A stretch of DNA of 64,000 nt. Origin: Ophiobolus disseminans (Eukaryota; Ascomycota; Dothideomycetes; Pleosporales; Phaeosphaeriaceae). The notes under the pieces were generated by a model that searched no databases, was not told where the DNA came from, and saw nothing but the letters and a program-made list of their open reading frames with translations. Location: positions 186,001 through 250,000 of the forward strand of contig MU006241.1 of assembly GCA_010093685.1 (NCBI GenBank), in the 5' to 3' direction. The position numbers and the translations under genes were made by a program. Below are positions 22,411 to 34,027 of the stretch, piece after piece (positions within the stretch are counted from its first letter, which is position 1; the number at the start of each line of letters is the position of its first letter).

Positions 22411-23026
22411 TATTATCAAGAAGTGCTAGGACACAGTGAACAGCATTGGATTGCCGTGCCTTCACTACCGGAACTTATAGCTACGACCCCGTATCTTCCT
22501 TCCATGTAGCTTCCGGGACGCGGCGAAGATAAGAAAGATATGGCTGCTCTTACGGAGCCTGTGTTTGCACTAAGTCAAAGGCTTTGCTGGCGACTCGTGA
22601 AACAACACACAATACTCATTCTACAGTCCGCATGGCTATGGCCGACTTGCGCATCCACTACGTCTGTTTTGCCAGCAACGTCTCATATTATTGCGTTGCA
22701 CAACCGAGCGTGCTTTTCTTTATCATGCGTCTTGTGCGGCCAGCCTCAGTAACACCACATGCACGGTAGTCCACCGTGTTGCGGCTGAGCTGCGTCACGT
22801 AACCATCTATATTCGAAGAACAGATCTTGGTATCACGTAGATTTCGTGCACGAGTAGATCCATGCCTCGTATACGTTTTGATGTACCATATGCGGCACAA
22901 GCTATACGCCATACATGACGAAGAACAAGCAAACAAGCTGGATGGCTGAGCGGATTGAGGAAATGAGTATGGCGGATCAAAGGTTCAAAACCGCTATATA
23001 CAACACTGTCTATCTCGTAGGATAGC
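22411..23026. other. Intergenic promoter region between divergent agmatinase and NRPS-like genes
   Basis: About 615 bp with no coding signal. It must carry both 5' regions. I recognised no clear palindromic binding site of a cluster-specific Zn2Cys6 factor, and no such regulator gene is in the window. Confidence 0.45.
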
Positions 23027-26000
23027 ATGACTATGCCCCCAATCCGAGCTCAAATTATTGGCCATACAGTTCCGCATATCGAGAAACTCGTGGCAATGTC
23101 GACACGTCAGGAAAAAGGTGCTACCAAGTTATCAAGCGTTCCTATCAGCGTTTCAGATCATGTCCATATCCAAGTTTCCACTCAGTGTCGTCAGCGGCCA
23201 GATGCAGAAGCTCTAGCGTCAATGGAACGAACCTGGACGTACCAGGATCTGGAGACCCGATCCACAGAGCTCTCGCACTATCTACAGCACGCTGGAGTTA
23301 CGAAATGGCACAAGGTTGGGATTTGCTTCCGGAAGTCTGCGTGGGCCATTGTCTCAATGCTTGGAGTTCTCAAAACTGGAGCAAGCTGCGTGCCACTTGA
23401 TCCGGATCATCCAAAAGCCCGCCTGCAAGCAATCATCGACGCCGCCTCCATATGTACGGTCCTAGTGGAACGTCCGATCGAAGTGTTGGGAAATTTCATC
23501 GAAGTTCACCAAATCAGTGTGAACGAGCTCGATATTAGTCATATGAGCCGGACAGTCCAATCCAAGATACCAGGAGCTGTGCATCACGACAGGAGTAGCG
23601 ATCCCGCTTTCGTTCTTTTCACATCAGGCAGTACTGGAGTACCCAAAGCGGTGATTTTGTCGCATTCAGCAATCTGCTCGAGCGCAAAATACCACGGCGA
23701 GCCTATGCTCATTGGTCCTGGAACTCGCGTTTTCCAGCATGCGGCCTACACATTCGACATGAGCGTCTACGACATATTCACCACATTAATCCGCGGCGGA
23801 ACGGTTTGCATACCTAGCGCCGAACTTCTGATGCAGCACGTCGTGCAATCAGTCAAGCAGCTTCGCAGTAATTGGGCATTTTTTACGCCGACACTGTTGA
23901 GTACACTGCATCCAGACGAATTGCCAGGCTTGAACACGATTCTCCTGGCGGGGGAGCACGTGTCCCAAGAGCTTGTGGATGTTTGGGCATCCCGAACGCG
24001 TTTGCTAAACGGCTATGGGTCCACAGAGATGTCCACTTGTTTCCTCTCGCATTTGACGAGCACAAGTGATCCCAAGAACATTGGAACTCCCCAAGGCGTT
24101 GCTGTTGGTATTGTTGACTTGGATCATCCTACCAAAACCGCCCATAATAACACCGGCGAGCTCGTTGTGTGCGGCCCCGTTTTGGCTAGCGGATACCTCA
24201 GCGAGAATTCTCAAACCACTGCATTCAGTCGCGATCCAGTTTTTGGAGGCAATATGACTTATCGTACTGGCGATATTGTTGAGAAGTTAACCGATGGCTC
24301 GTATCTCTTTCTCGGGCGACGCGACAGTATGGTCAAGATCCGTGGATATCGAGTGGAGTTGGGTGAGATTGAACATCACCTTAGGAGCCACCCACTTGTC
24401 TTACATGCGGTTGTGCTGTACCCGAAGAAGGGTAAGCACACGGAGAAGTTGACTGCAGTTGTTCAATTGAGCACCGACAGTGAAAGTGGGGCGTCGCACA
24501 TAGGGAGCAATGAGCCATCCTATGTTGATCAAGTTCTGGCAGCGCATCTCAACAATAAGCTGCCAAAATACATGATCCCTCAGGCTTGGCTTACAGCCCA
24601 TCAGATGGACCTGACTTCGTCTGGGAAGATTGATAGACGAGCGATCAATTCTGCTGTGGAACAAGGACTTCTCAAAGGTATTGACGCGCCTCATAAGCAA
24701 TATTGCGCATATTCGGAACAAGGGCCGCTTTCATCACACGCAATCACATCAGCATCAATGTCAACCCCGGAGAACAGCAATGCACTGACTGATGTTGCGT
24801 TCCTCGACCTTGGCCTTGACTCGATCAACCTCATTGGCCTCTCCAAGATTCTCAAGAAGGCTTACAATCTAGATCTCGATGTCGCAACGCTTGGGATGAT
24901 GTCGCTGGCGAGCTTGGTACCATGCATCTATCCGACGATGTACGATGGCGATATTACGCCAGAGTTGGCGCTACCAACGCAGCCCAGGTTATTAGAGCTC
25001 TTCTGTCGTGTCCGCAGCAAATTTCAGGAGGCTTGCTCGCCGCAAGGAGTAAGTCCTCTTGCCCTCCCTTTGCCCGCCCTCTCTTTGAGATCTAAAACCG
25101 ATCCTCCGCCGAATGTACTACTCACGGGCGCAACCGGATTCGTTGGTGCCAGGATCCTTGAGTGCCTTATGACAACACTCCCACCCCAAAGCAAGATTGT
25201 TGCACTCATTCGAGCGGAAACGCCTAGCCATGGTCTTAGACGCCTTCTTGACACGCTAGATAATGCGAACATCGCACTGAGCTGCGAAGACTTGGCACGT
25301 CTGGAAGTCTGGCCAGGTGATCTAAGCAAGCCCCAGCTGGGTCTCGATAAGCAGCAATGGGATCGACTGAGAGGTTGCTATGGAGCGATCGCCAACGCCA
25401 TAGATATCGTGGTGCATAACGGGGCCGTCGTGAACTGGAGCATGGCTTATGAAGCGTTAGAAGCGGCCAATGTTCACTCTACCATGGCTCTACTAAGAGT
25501 GCTGCAAAAGCGAACGAAGCCCGCGATGATGGTATACGTCTCCGGTGGACGCGCGCTGGAGGTCGTAACGGACTGCAATCTAATCTTGCCATCCATGGCG
25601 GCTTCCGAAGGTTCTGTACTTGACGACACGAAAACCAAGTGGGACGCGATTGAAACGTCGTGTAATTCTCTTGTTGGTTACGACATCTCCAAGTTATTCT
25701 CGGATTCAGTTGTGAAATCTAGCATGTCTTGCAACACCAGAGGTTTACCGCCTTTCATCGACGGCGTGGGCTTTGATGCGCATATTGTCCGTCCAGGGTA
25801 TATCATCGGTAACTCCACAACTGGCCAGGTCAACGCAGAAGACTACATTTGGCGCGTAATTGCGACAGCTCTTCGCCTCCACAAGCGATGCGAAGAGCCA
25901 GCCACTTCGTTTCTGTACCTTTCCGGTGTCGACGACGTAGCCAAGCAAATTGTTCAGCCACTTCGTATCATGTGCGAGCCAGCTACGACTCAGAACCCTG

Positions 26001-26332
26001 GCTCCGCTGTTGAATCAAACATCACTGCTGGAGTGACGATGCACGACTTCTGGACTGCGGTGTCGTCTGTTCACAACATTCAGCTTGTTCCGATGGCTCC
26101 CACTGCTTGGCTGGCCGCTGTGGACAAGGACATGTTGGGTCACGAGAGCCAGGAAGATCATCCATTGTACTCGATGGTGGCTGCACATCGTGCTGATGGT
26201 GGGCTTCTTGGTTTGGAAAGAACGGAGGCCTGTGAGCGGGGAAGTGATGCTACGGCTTTGCGGTGCCTCGAGATGTCGCTGCGGTACCTTCAGAAAGAAG
26301 CGGAGGCTTTCAAAATGTGGCTTGGGGCTTGA
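23027..26332 (+). CDS. NRPS-like adenylation-thiolation-thioester reductase (A-T-R)
   Basis: Stand-alone NRPS-like enzyme that should activate one carboxylic substrate as adenylate, load it on a carrier domain and release it by NADPH reduction. The 1101-residue frame has no introns. The A domain covers about 45-545 with LFTSGSTGVPK (A3, near 196), FDMSVYDI (A4), NGYGSTEMST (A5), YRTGD (A7), GRRDSMVKIRGYRVELGEIE (A8) and SSGKIDRR (A10). The T domain has LGLDSINL near 595, with the phosphopantetheine serine. The R domain begins with LLTGATGFVGARIL near 697 and has YDISK near 884, the SDR catalytic pair. No condensation domain is present. Asp in A4 favours an alpha-amino acid. My hand alignment to GrsA gives the ten-residue code DMYFLAGTCK, which I cannot match with confidence. 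Relatives include lysine and amino-acid reductases of fungal clusters. Confidence 0.9.
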   Translation: MTMPPIRAQIIGHTVPHIEKLVAMSTRQEKGATKLSSVPISVSDHVHIQVSTQCRQRPDAEALASMERTWTYQDLETRSTELSHYLQHAGVTKWHKVGICFRKSAWAIVSMLGVLKTGASCVPLDPDHPKARLQAIIDAASICTVLVERPIEVLGNFIEVHQISVNELDISHMSRTVQSKIPGAVHHDRSSDPAFVLFTSGSTGVPKAVILSHSAICSSAKYHGEPMLIGPGTRVFQHAAYTFDMSVYDIFTTLIRGGTVCIPSAELLMQHVVQSVKQLRSNWAFFTPTLLSTLHPDELPGLNTILLAGEHVSQELVDVWASRTRLLNGYGSTEMSTCFLSHLTSTSDPKNIGTPQGVAVGIVDLDHPTKTAHNNTGELVVCGPVLASGYLSENSQTTAFSRDPVFGGNMTYRTGDIVEKLTDGSYLFLGRRDSMVKIRGYRVELGEIEHHLRSHPLVLHAVVLYPKKGKHTEKLTAVVQLSTDSESGASHIGSNEPSYVDQVLAAHLNNKLPKYMIPQAWLTAHQMDLTSSGKIDRRAINSAVEQGLLKGIDAPHKQYCAYSEQGPLSSHAITSASMSTPENSNALTDVAFLDLGLDSINLIGLSKILKKAYNLDLDVATLGMMSLASLVPCIYPTMYDGDITPELALPTQPRLLELFCRVRSKFQEACSPQGVSPLALPLPALSLRSKTDPPPNVLLTGATGFVGARILECLMTTLPPQSKIVALIRAETPSHGLRRLLDTLDNANIALSCEDLARLEVWPGDLSKPQLGLDKQQWDRLRGCYGAIANAIDIVVHNGAVVNWSMAYEALEAANVHSTMALLRVLQKRTKPAMMVYVSGGRALEVVTDCNLILPSMAASEGSVLDDTKTKWDAIETSCNSLVGYDISKLFSDSVVKSSMSCNTRGLPPFIDGVGFDAHIVRPGYIIGNSTTGQVNAEDYIWRVIATALRLHKRCEEPATSFLYLSGVDDVAKQIVQPLRIMCEPATTQNPGSAVESNITAGVTMHDFWTAVSSVHNIQLVPMAPTAWLAAVDKDMLGHESQEDHPLYSMVAAHRADGGLLGLERTEACERGSDATALRCLEMSLRYLQKEAEAFKMWLGA

Positions 26333-27861
26333 TCGGCGTCGTTTGGGGCGCCTCCTAATTTAGTGGTTACAATGGCATTGTTTTTGACTTAGGATTGGTC
26401 ATGGCATTTCTTCCTTTCCAGTTTATGCAAGCCAATATGAGGTGTTCCATGTGGTTCAGCTACCAAGTTGTAACCCGACGCACTGGACACGGGCTATGAA
26501 CGTAACGTGGCTCGGCCCGCACCCAACCGATCGGTAGCACAGAACGATTGATCGACGCGGGGAAAAGCCACAGTATGCATGCAATGATGACAGCTTCAAA
26601 GATTCTGGACTAAGCAGAGCAACTTGATCGGCTTCACTTGCATCATGCAGGACGATGGTCACGAGGTGCATCTCACGGAAACCTCATACCCAAATAAGAC
26701 CGGGCTCCACGGGCCGATCGAAATCAACGAACAGCATAATTGTGCAGATAGTATGTAGCATCAAGCAGTAGGGAAGAGACTCTTACACAGCCGTATAGTC
26801 GTGCAAGTCCGTGCGACCGTGCAGAGTGAACCGAGATCGAGATTGACGCACGTTCTTGGTGTCACGCATTTGCATAAATCTCAAGTCTTCTTGATGTACA
26901 AAACTCTAGACGAGATCGGAGTTACAATTGCACTATTCGGTTGTGGTGGATCAATTCTGCGACATCGGATCTTAAGAGTAAAGCCTCTTCCGACCTATTA
27001 CTACGTGAGTCGTGTAAGTTTGGAGTTCAGTATCATGGAGGCGGCGACGACCTGGAATTAGATCACCGGGAGGCGTCTACGTGGCTGAGATCGATCGATT
27101 CAATGCAGTGCAATGCACATTGACACTTGACGCAAAACTCACTCATCGAATGCATGCATGTGTGTTCACAGTGCTGCGTGCATATAACATGAGGCAGTGC
27201 GTTAGTAGCACGACAGGTGATCATTGAAATATCAGCCACCGAGACATCCATATTCTACGGCGTTGCATATCCACTTGCGCTATGCTATGCATGCAAGCAA
27301 ATACTGGCGAATACTTCTGTAGCAGCGTAGCACCAGTCTCACCGCAGACCTGAGATATGCAGTTGTATTTGTTATTCCCGATGCAAATTGTGCTGGAGAG
27401 TGCCCAGGTGGAATTCGTCCATAACACGACTGTGGCTTGTCTCACCGCATCTAGTAGTATCCATCAGCATCGCTGACGCTCGTACGACGCATGCCAAGAA
27501 ATTAATTATCGATTCCAGGAATATTGCAACAATTAATCGCACGTTGTCGCCTGATCTGCCACGTCGCGGCATTTCAGTCATGCGCCAATGCATCTTAGCA
27601 CATTCTACTTTCATCACGTAATGGTTGATTGTTCATGGCAAAATGGTAAAACAATGCTTAATTTAATAGGCGGAATAAAAGTTGGACCGTCAACCTTGCA
27701 TTGTGAATGATACGCGTGAAGTTCGAGAAATGATGCTGGACGTGGCAGCTGAGTGACCGGTAACTATGATGAAAACTAAAACCACAACTCCCCGAACGTC
27801 GACCCGCAGGAACAACTTCCAAGACCAACAGCTTCCTTGAAATGAAGGTTTTCATACCATC
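26333..27861. other. 1.5-kb gap inside the cluster, no gene supported
   Basis: No family-like reading is seen on either strand. Only frames below 92 codons exist. The composition is more AT-rich and purine-tract poor than the adjacent coding DNA. It may be an eroded gene or spacer between two parts of the cluster. Confidence 0.45.
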
Positions 27862-29090
27862 CTATAGCTGTTTCTTCATCTGCTTCTCCGCCATTGGGGG
27901 CGGAACCAATCTCTCCGTTCCCATAACCCGATCCCAAAAGCCGAAGAAGACCGCGAAATTGTTCTTTTGCATCAAATTTTGATTAGCCTCATACACCGAG
28001 CCTGTGGTTCATAAACCAGAGAGTCGGAAAACGTACCTTCAATCCCCACATTTGATGATGAACATCGTGATACTTGCTGGTGTTTGCAGTAAGATACACA
28101 AATGGGTCCCATGGCAGCACATATCCGCAATGATCGCTCATGGCCTTCCATACCGTCAAAACGTTGAAGAGTATTGCCTGGCGAACGGTGAGCTGGGCAA
28201 TAGTGATGCCAAGCGTGAAGGCGGTGAAGTCGACCACGAGGCCTTCGATTGGGTGGGCATACACAGCACCGAAGGCGTAGACGACGTAGAGACGGTGGTG
28301 GATTGCGTGAAAATGCTCTGTTCTGTGTCAGGAGGAGAGACTCGTAGGAGATTACGATCTAATGCATACTGTAGAGAAATTTGTTTGTGTGGAAAAGTCG
28401 GTGCATGAAGTAAAACCTGGAGGCTTAGCAATTGCCTAATAGTGTTTCCGGCAGGTAGTCAGCTTACCATGTATCAGCGATGAAAAGCGCGACGTAAAAC
28501 TGAATGACAGGAACAACGACGTAGTATATCGTCCTGGCCAAGTCAAGCTCCCACTGTGCAAATTGTGTGTGGAGCAAAGGTCCATCTGAGGTGAACTTCG
28601 TCTCTGTGAGCGTCGGGTAAAGACCACCTCTCAGCAACCCGGCGACCATCGACCCACTATCACCAGCCCATGACACCGAGTCGACGCCGACGATCTCCAA
28701 GAAGAATGGTATCGCAGCTTGCGCCCGTCTCAGTCTTTGCGCCCATACAGCGACATCGAAAGCCTCCTTCCCTTGCCAGCTGACACAGTCATCGTTCCAT
28801 GTCAAAGCTACTGCAGCCGCTAGAGATACAGCGTGGTATACGAAGACGCCCCGTAGTGTTTCCCATTTCGACACGCGGTTCCGCGAAAGCACTTCTTCGG
28901 AGGGATGGATCTTGTATGCATCCCAAAAAGTGTGGGAGTCGATGAACTCCCAGAAGAGCGATAGTATGATGTAAGAGACGGGAACGGCGAGAAGGCTCAA
29001 CGTTTTATCCGATACAAACGAAAGAATAGAAGGAGCTACTTGGAGATCATAGCTGGGGAGAAGTGGGAGTATGGACGTGAGATTCGCCAT
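27862..29090 (-). CDS. Fatty acid hydroxylase / sterol desaturase superfamily membrane enzyme
   Basis: Di-iron membrane oxygenase that hydroxylates or desaturates a lipid-like substrate in the ER. Four exons, 28468-29090, 28370-28416, 28037-28317 and 27862-27963, give 350 residues. The last intron ends in AAG. The histidine boxes are HRLFHTN, then HAIHH, then HDVHH, the HxxxH / HxxHH / HxxHH set of the family; the second exon of 47 nt supplies the first box. The C-terminal FAVFFGFWDRVMGTER is also diagnostic. The first exon encodes several hydrophobic spans, including LLAVPVSYIILSLFWEF. It resembles the sphinganine C4-hydroxylase (Sur2) branch but is more diverged. It is head-to-head with the P450 gene, which suggests co-regulation as tailoring enzymes. 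Confidence 0.85.
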
Positions 29091-29598
29091 GATGAACGAG
29101 CACGATCTATGCAGTTCGGAGACAGAGGACGAAGGAGATATATCTGTCGGAAATGGAGGGGGGATCGAATGGGTACCTTTGAAAAATGGAGCAGCTTCTC
29201 AATCAACATGACAAATGTGGTTGAGAGGCGATCAGCCCACAGTCATGCAGCCGCGGTGCAAGAGCTGCCCGAAGCCGCAAAAGTAAGGAGTGGAGAACAC
29301 GCCTCAATAGATGCTGCATACTCAACACGTGCAGATCTAAAGCCACCTAACTTGCTTTTGCTTTGTGGCTATTTTGCCACCTCCACGGGCTTGCTGCGTA
29401 ACAATCGGCTGTACAAGAGGACATGAGGCTGCAGATACGAGTTGCGGAGACGCAAGAATTGTATGTGGAGACGGACAAACCCGGAGATTAATTTTGAAAG
29501 CGCTGGTGAGGCAATCCTCTTTTCTTGCTCTTCTGGTTGTGAGCTAGACTATCTTCTCAACTCATCACTCAAAATTGTATGGTTAGTCAACAGGCAGC
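29091..29598. promoter_or_regulatory. Divergent promoter between hydroxylase and P450 genes
   Basis: A 508-bp gap between two starts on opposite strands. No specific operator was recognised. The arrangement implies shared regulatory DNA for two oxygenases. Confidence 0.4.
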
Positions 29599-31251
29599 AT
29601 GTTCCTCCACATACTTGTCGCTACTATCGCCATCCTTTGCGGAGTCTTTGCGTTTAAACTCTCTTGCAACACGTCCCTCAAAGATATCCCGAAGGCGCAT
29701 TGGTCTGTTTCCATCTCGCCAATATGGATCCTCTGGATTCGTTTTCAGCAAATGGAAAATGCAACAGTCCAAGCAGTCCACATGAAGAAAGGTCCCATCG
29801 TCCGGCTGGGGCCAAATGAAATCAGCATCAACTCCGTGGACGCAGGGCTGCGAACAGTTTACGGAAGTTTTGAGAAGCATCGCTGGTATCGCAGCTTTTG
29901 GAATCTGGGGTGAGTAGATTCTAATGGCAAAATCGAATGTTAGTTCTGACGCGTCACCTCAGCAAGCCAAACATGTTCTCCTTTGAGAATTTCCAGCTCC
30001 ATTCCGAGCGCAGACGAGTACTATCCCGGGTATACTCGAAAACCAATTTGTTCCGCTCGCCGTTGCTCAGATCGCAGAACCAGCATATCTTATACGCTCG
30101 TTTGAAGAATGTGCTGGATGAGCATGCAGAGCACGGGCAGCCTCTCGAGATGGTTGCTACAATGTTGGCAGTAACTATGGATGTTGTTACCGCGTTTCTA
30201 TTCGGCTTACCGAACTCCTCGAATCTGATTGAGGATCTGGAGCAGCGTCAGGTGAGACTGGCACAGTACCAATGTCGTTCGCCGTATGCATTCTTCGAAC
30301 AGGAGTTGCAGTCGATTTGGAAACTACTAGAGAAGCTCAGTCTAGTTGTAGTTCCTAAGCACGTGAGGGTGGCAACCGCAAGCTTCGAGCACTGGGTTGT
30401 TACAATGTGCGAAGGTGCTGTACGCAAATCTTCTCATCAACAAGAACCAGAAAATTCAGCGCAAAGCGACACTGTGGTGGAGTTACTACACCAATCCATG
30501 GATCAAGAGAGGTCCTCCAACAAGGCCGAAGACTGGAACCGCGAGGTTGCATCAGAGATGACTGACCATATCAGTAAGTGTTCTGGCATTTCCCGTACGC
30601 CCAAAAGCTAAAATGAGCAAAGTTGCGGGCCACGAGACCTCAGGTATAGCGTTGGCTTACCTCATTTACGAGCTCAGCCGCAGCCCAAATCTTCAAGCGC
30701 GTCTTCACAAAGAAGTCAAAGCTCTCTTCGGTGGTGAAGCAGCGGAGGATAAGCTGCCATGCTTCTCGGCGATTGATCAGCTTCCATTTCTCCATGCTTG
30801 TACGCTGGAAATTTTGCGGGCGTATCCCCCGATTGTCGGTCCTCAAGCTCGCGTGACGCCACCAGATGGCTGCATATTGGGCGGGTTTGTCATTCCTGGT
30901 GGAGTTCGAGTGAGCGCACGGGCATCGTGTTTGCATCGCAACCCTAGCGTGTATCCATCTCCCTCGGAGTTTCGCCCCGAAAGATGGCTGGACTCGAAAA
31001 GATGCATCACGAAAGTTAGTGAAGCGCCCGAGCTCTACCACTACTGGTGGGCGTTTGGTAGCGGAGGTCGAGGATGTTTGGGGAACCATTTTGCCATGCA
31101 TGATATCAAAGTCGTGGCTGTTTTCCTATATTCCCTGTTCGAGACGATCGTGGTTGATCACGGCGATCTGAATCAAACGGAGGGGTATATTGGTGCGCCT
31201 CAGGGAGGAAGACTTTTGATCAAGCTGAAGAGAAGGAATGAGATCCACTAA
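29599..31251 (+). CDS. Cytochrome P450 monooxygenase
   Basis: Haem-thiolate monooxygenase anchored in the ER, likely a tailoring enzyme of the cluster. Three exons, 29599-29909, 29963-30573 and 30623-31251, give 516 residues. Residues 1-20 form a hydrophobic N-terminal anchor. AGHETS (oxygen-binding helix I, about 309) is created by the second splice. EILR is the ExxR motif near 366, PERW follows, and FGSGGRGCLG is the haem loop with its cysteine near 458. The chain starts directly with the anchor and a short linker, then IVRLGPNEISI, as in fungal P450s of secondary metabolism (CYP families of the benzoate-hydroxylase-like clade). The exact CYP family was not determined. All essential motifs are intact. 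Confidence 0.9.
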
Positions 31252-31522
31252 GATCTTCCACTCTTCCAATTAATACGATGCTTTGTTGCGGCGTGTGTTC
31301 TTATGCGAATGCAGTCTTGGTGACGAGCTGAGCCAAAATTTCGATACCATTGCCCGTGCACAGCGCCTATTCCCATGAAAACGAAAGTATTCGTGCATGC
31401 TGATGTGATAGGTGGCTTAAGCCTCTTTTGCCAGCGCATAGCTGAAGAACAATGGTGAACTTCATAAGCTCACCTGGCTTGCTGTTCCGCACCTCATCCT
31501 CAGCGACCATTCCCGCGACAGT

Positions 31523-33112
31523 ATGGACTGCTTCAATCGAGGGAAACCACCCATTTTGATTCGTTTCCGTGCGTCCAACACGTTCATCTTGATCACCATA
31601 TGCCTCGCTGCTTTTACAGTATGTACTGTTTTACCCATGTGGATGGAGACTGACGTGGGCTAAGGATGGTTTCTTATACGCTGTGGTCGTGCCAGTTCTG
31701 CCGTATTCATTGAAGCACGAATCAGGAGTGCCTGAACACGACGGTAATAAAATCGCCAAAATATGGCGACTTTCCCGCTGACAGAAATTGACAGTGCAAC
31801 GATGGTCGTCATACCTCCTAACAGTCTTCGGGGGTGCCACGCTCCTTATGTCTCGTAAGTTTGGAGTCGCTCAGCCGGAATTTATTCACTAACCGGTGTA
31901 GCATTGGCAGGTTGGATTGCTGACCGAACGTCGTCAAGACGCATACCGTTTCTTGTTGGTCTCGTGGTTCAAGCCGGATCGACATCGCTCTTCCTCTTGA
32001 GCCCCAAGGTCGCGGTCCTCATGATCGCCCGGGCGCTGCAGGGGCTTTCGGCTGCTGTCGTATACTCCGTTGGGCTAGCAATTCTCGTCGATACAGTTGG
32101 AATGTCGGATATTGGCAGGAATGCAGGATACTTCCTGTCCAGTGCCAACCTAGGCGTGCTGATCTCCCCACTCATCGGAGGTCTGGTATACAATAAAGCG
32201 GGATATTATGCCGTGGTTGTCATGATGATCTCGTTGGTCGGTGTCGATATTGCATTGCGACTGGTCATGGTTGAAAAATCGACTGCGGCGTATTGGGTCC
32301 GAGAGAATGATGCAGAGATTACGTCCCATCGCTCAATTCTCAGACACAATTCAACTGTAAACACGGTGTACGGCACAATGGCGGACAATATTGCGGGGCC
32401 AAGGACTCGAGATCGAAAGCAGATGCCGGCCTTCATTCGGCTGCTCACGGTGCCCAGGGCCTTAGCCAACGTGTTCGCGGTTTTGGTCTCGTACATACTG
32501 CTCGCTGCCTTCGATGCTGGGCTCGCTGTCTTCTTGAAGGATCGGTTTCAATGGTCTTCGTCATCCGCTGGCGCCTCGTTCCTGGCTATTGCACTTCCAT
32601 CATTACTTTCACCAATTGCAGGGTCATTGTCGGACAAATTCGGGCCCAGATGGATCACGGTAGCTGGTTTCATTGTGTCGGTGGCCGGTCTGTTGGGTAT
32701 TGGCCGCATAGAGAGACCGACGGCATGGCAGCTCGTAGGGCTGTATACTTGCTTGGTTCTCATTGGTATGTCGTGCTTTCTTGCTCAAAGTCTTCTATTG
32801 CTGACTTTGAAAGGCAGCGGCATTGCATTCGTCCTTCCTTGCGTTGCGGACGACTTGACCACGATCGCGAGCAACATGACTGCAGACAACCATGGCGCTG
32901 GTGACGGACGCGGCGCATATGCGCAAGCCTATGCTCTATTCAATTGCGGCATCGCGGGTGGAACAGTGCTCGGTCCGTTGTTGATGAGCACGGTTTCACG
33001 CTTTGGCTGGCAGCCCGTGACTCTTGGTCTCGCGACGCTTCCTGCACTAGCTTGCGTACCAATCGCATTGTTCTACGAGAGCAGTGGAGCTGATGAGAAC
33101 TCGATGGAGTGA
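31523..33112 (+). CDS. MFS transporter, DHA1/VMAT-like multidrug or product exporter
   Basis: Proton-coupled exporter, plausibly of the cluster product. Four exons, 31523-31618, 31665-31743, 31795-31854 and 31902-33112, join in frame to 481 residues. Exon joints recreate the family order: span 1 (TFILITICLAAFTDGFLY), the YAVVVPVLPY motif, QRWSSYLLTVFGGATLL, and then the signature PLAGWIADR loop. Later segments include ALQGLSAAVVYSVGLAILVD and SLLSPIAGSLSDKFGPR. The third junction requires the second of two adjacent acceptors (31794) to keep frame. VMAT-like fungal exporters with PLPY near the first loop commonly sit in secondary metabolite clusters. It lies 272 bp after the P450 on the same strand. 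Confidence 0.87.
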
Positions 33113-33879
33113 TATGTGCTTCTCAGGAGTAAGATGGAGTAAGATGATGTCCGTTATCGAGTGAAGTGATGGGGTTCTGAGAGGTGGGGTACATATAGCG
33201 CCTACAGCCTAGTGTTAATCCTTGACACGTCCTGTTACCGAATATATCGAAAAAGCTACGCTGGGTATTAGAATTAGACTACGGACGAAACATCAGTCAG
33301 GACACATTGATCGTAGCTCGTTCGCCATATTATGTTTGCGCCACTACTCCGCCGCGTTCAAGAAATACTATGGCGTGATATACGAAAATCCCAGTCTGCT
33401 CCTCTTGTCCGCTAGCACGCACATCGTACACAAGATCTTCTTCATTCCTGCTTTCGTCCTGAGTGTTTTTCTTTTTAGCCAATCGAAGTCAGGGGGCATG
33501 GTCTCAGGTGGAATGGCATCGGTAACTCCAAGAATGATCGCTGCAATTGCGACAGCAATAGGTGTGGCGAAAGACGTCCCACTTCGATATATGGTGTTTG
33601 AATGAGCGTCCTGCTGGCAAGACGGTAGTGCCTCGCCGAGAGTGCATATTCGGTTGTTCGATCCAGTAGTGGGATTGAAGCTTGGGGCGTTTCCGTCACT
33701 GTCTGATGAACTGATGCATATCACGTCGCCTTCTTCATGAAGCTTGGCTGGCCAGAAAATACCTTGGTTTCCGCCATCGTTACCAGCAGCTGCAAAGAAA
33801 AGGACATCGTTTTCACGTACCGCGCGAATCGCGTTGAGAATTGGTTCAAGTCTTGCTTCATATCTTGGGAATCCAAAAG

Positions 33880-34027
33880 ACATGTTGTCAACATGTGAGA
33901 AGGAGGGTTGAGGAAGAAGTTGGTTGATTGATAGAGACTATTGAAGAGAGCGAATATATATCCTCCTGTTACATAAGCAGTGATGACACACGCTACTCCA
34001 GAGTAGGTGTAGATGCTGACACATGTT
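33880..34027. mobile_element. 134-bp MITE-like insertion with 7-bp target duplication
   Basis: The insert spans 33887-34020 and is flanked by perfect 7-bp direct repeats ACATGTT at 33880-33886 and 34021-34027. Its ends are inverted: GTCAACAT at the left and, read on the other strand, GTCAGCAT at the right. Removing the insert and one repeat restores the coding phase of the surrounding protease, which identifies it as a true insertion rather than an intron; no AG precedes the downstream coding part. It is too short to encode a transposase, so it was mobilised in trans. The superfamily is not assignable, though 7-8 bp duplications suggest hAT-like. Confidence 0.75.

Noticed and set aside
26801..27621. 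Short frames in the cluster gap
   Set aside because: All below 92 codons with random-looking composition.
33887..34020. Interpretation of the insertion as an intron
   Set aside because: No AG lies before the downstream coding part and perfect 7-bp direct repeats flank it, which fits a transposon insertion.
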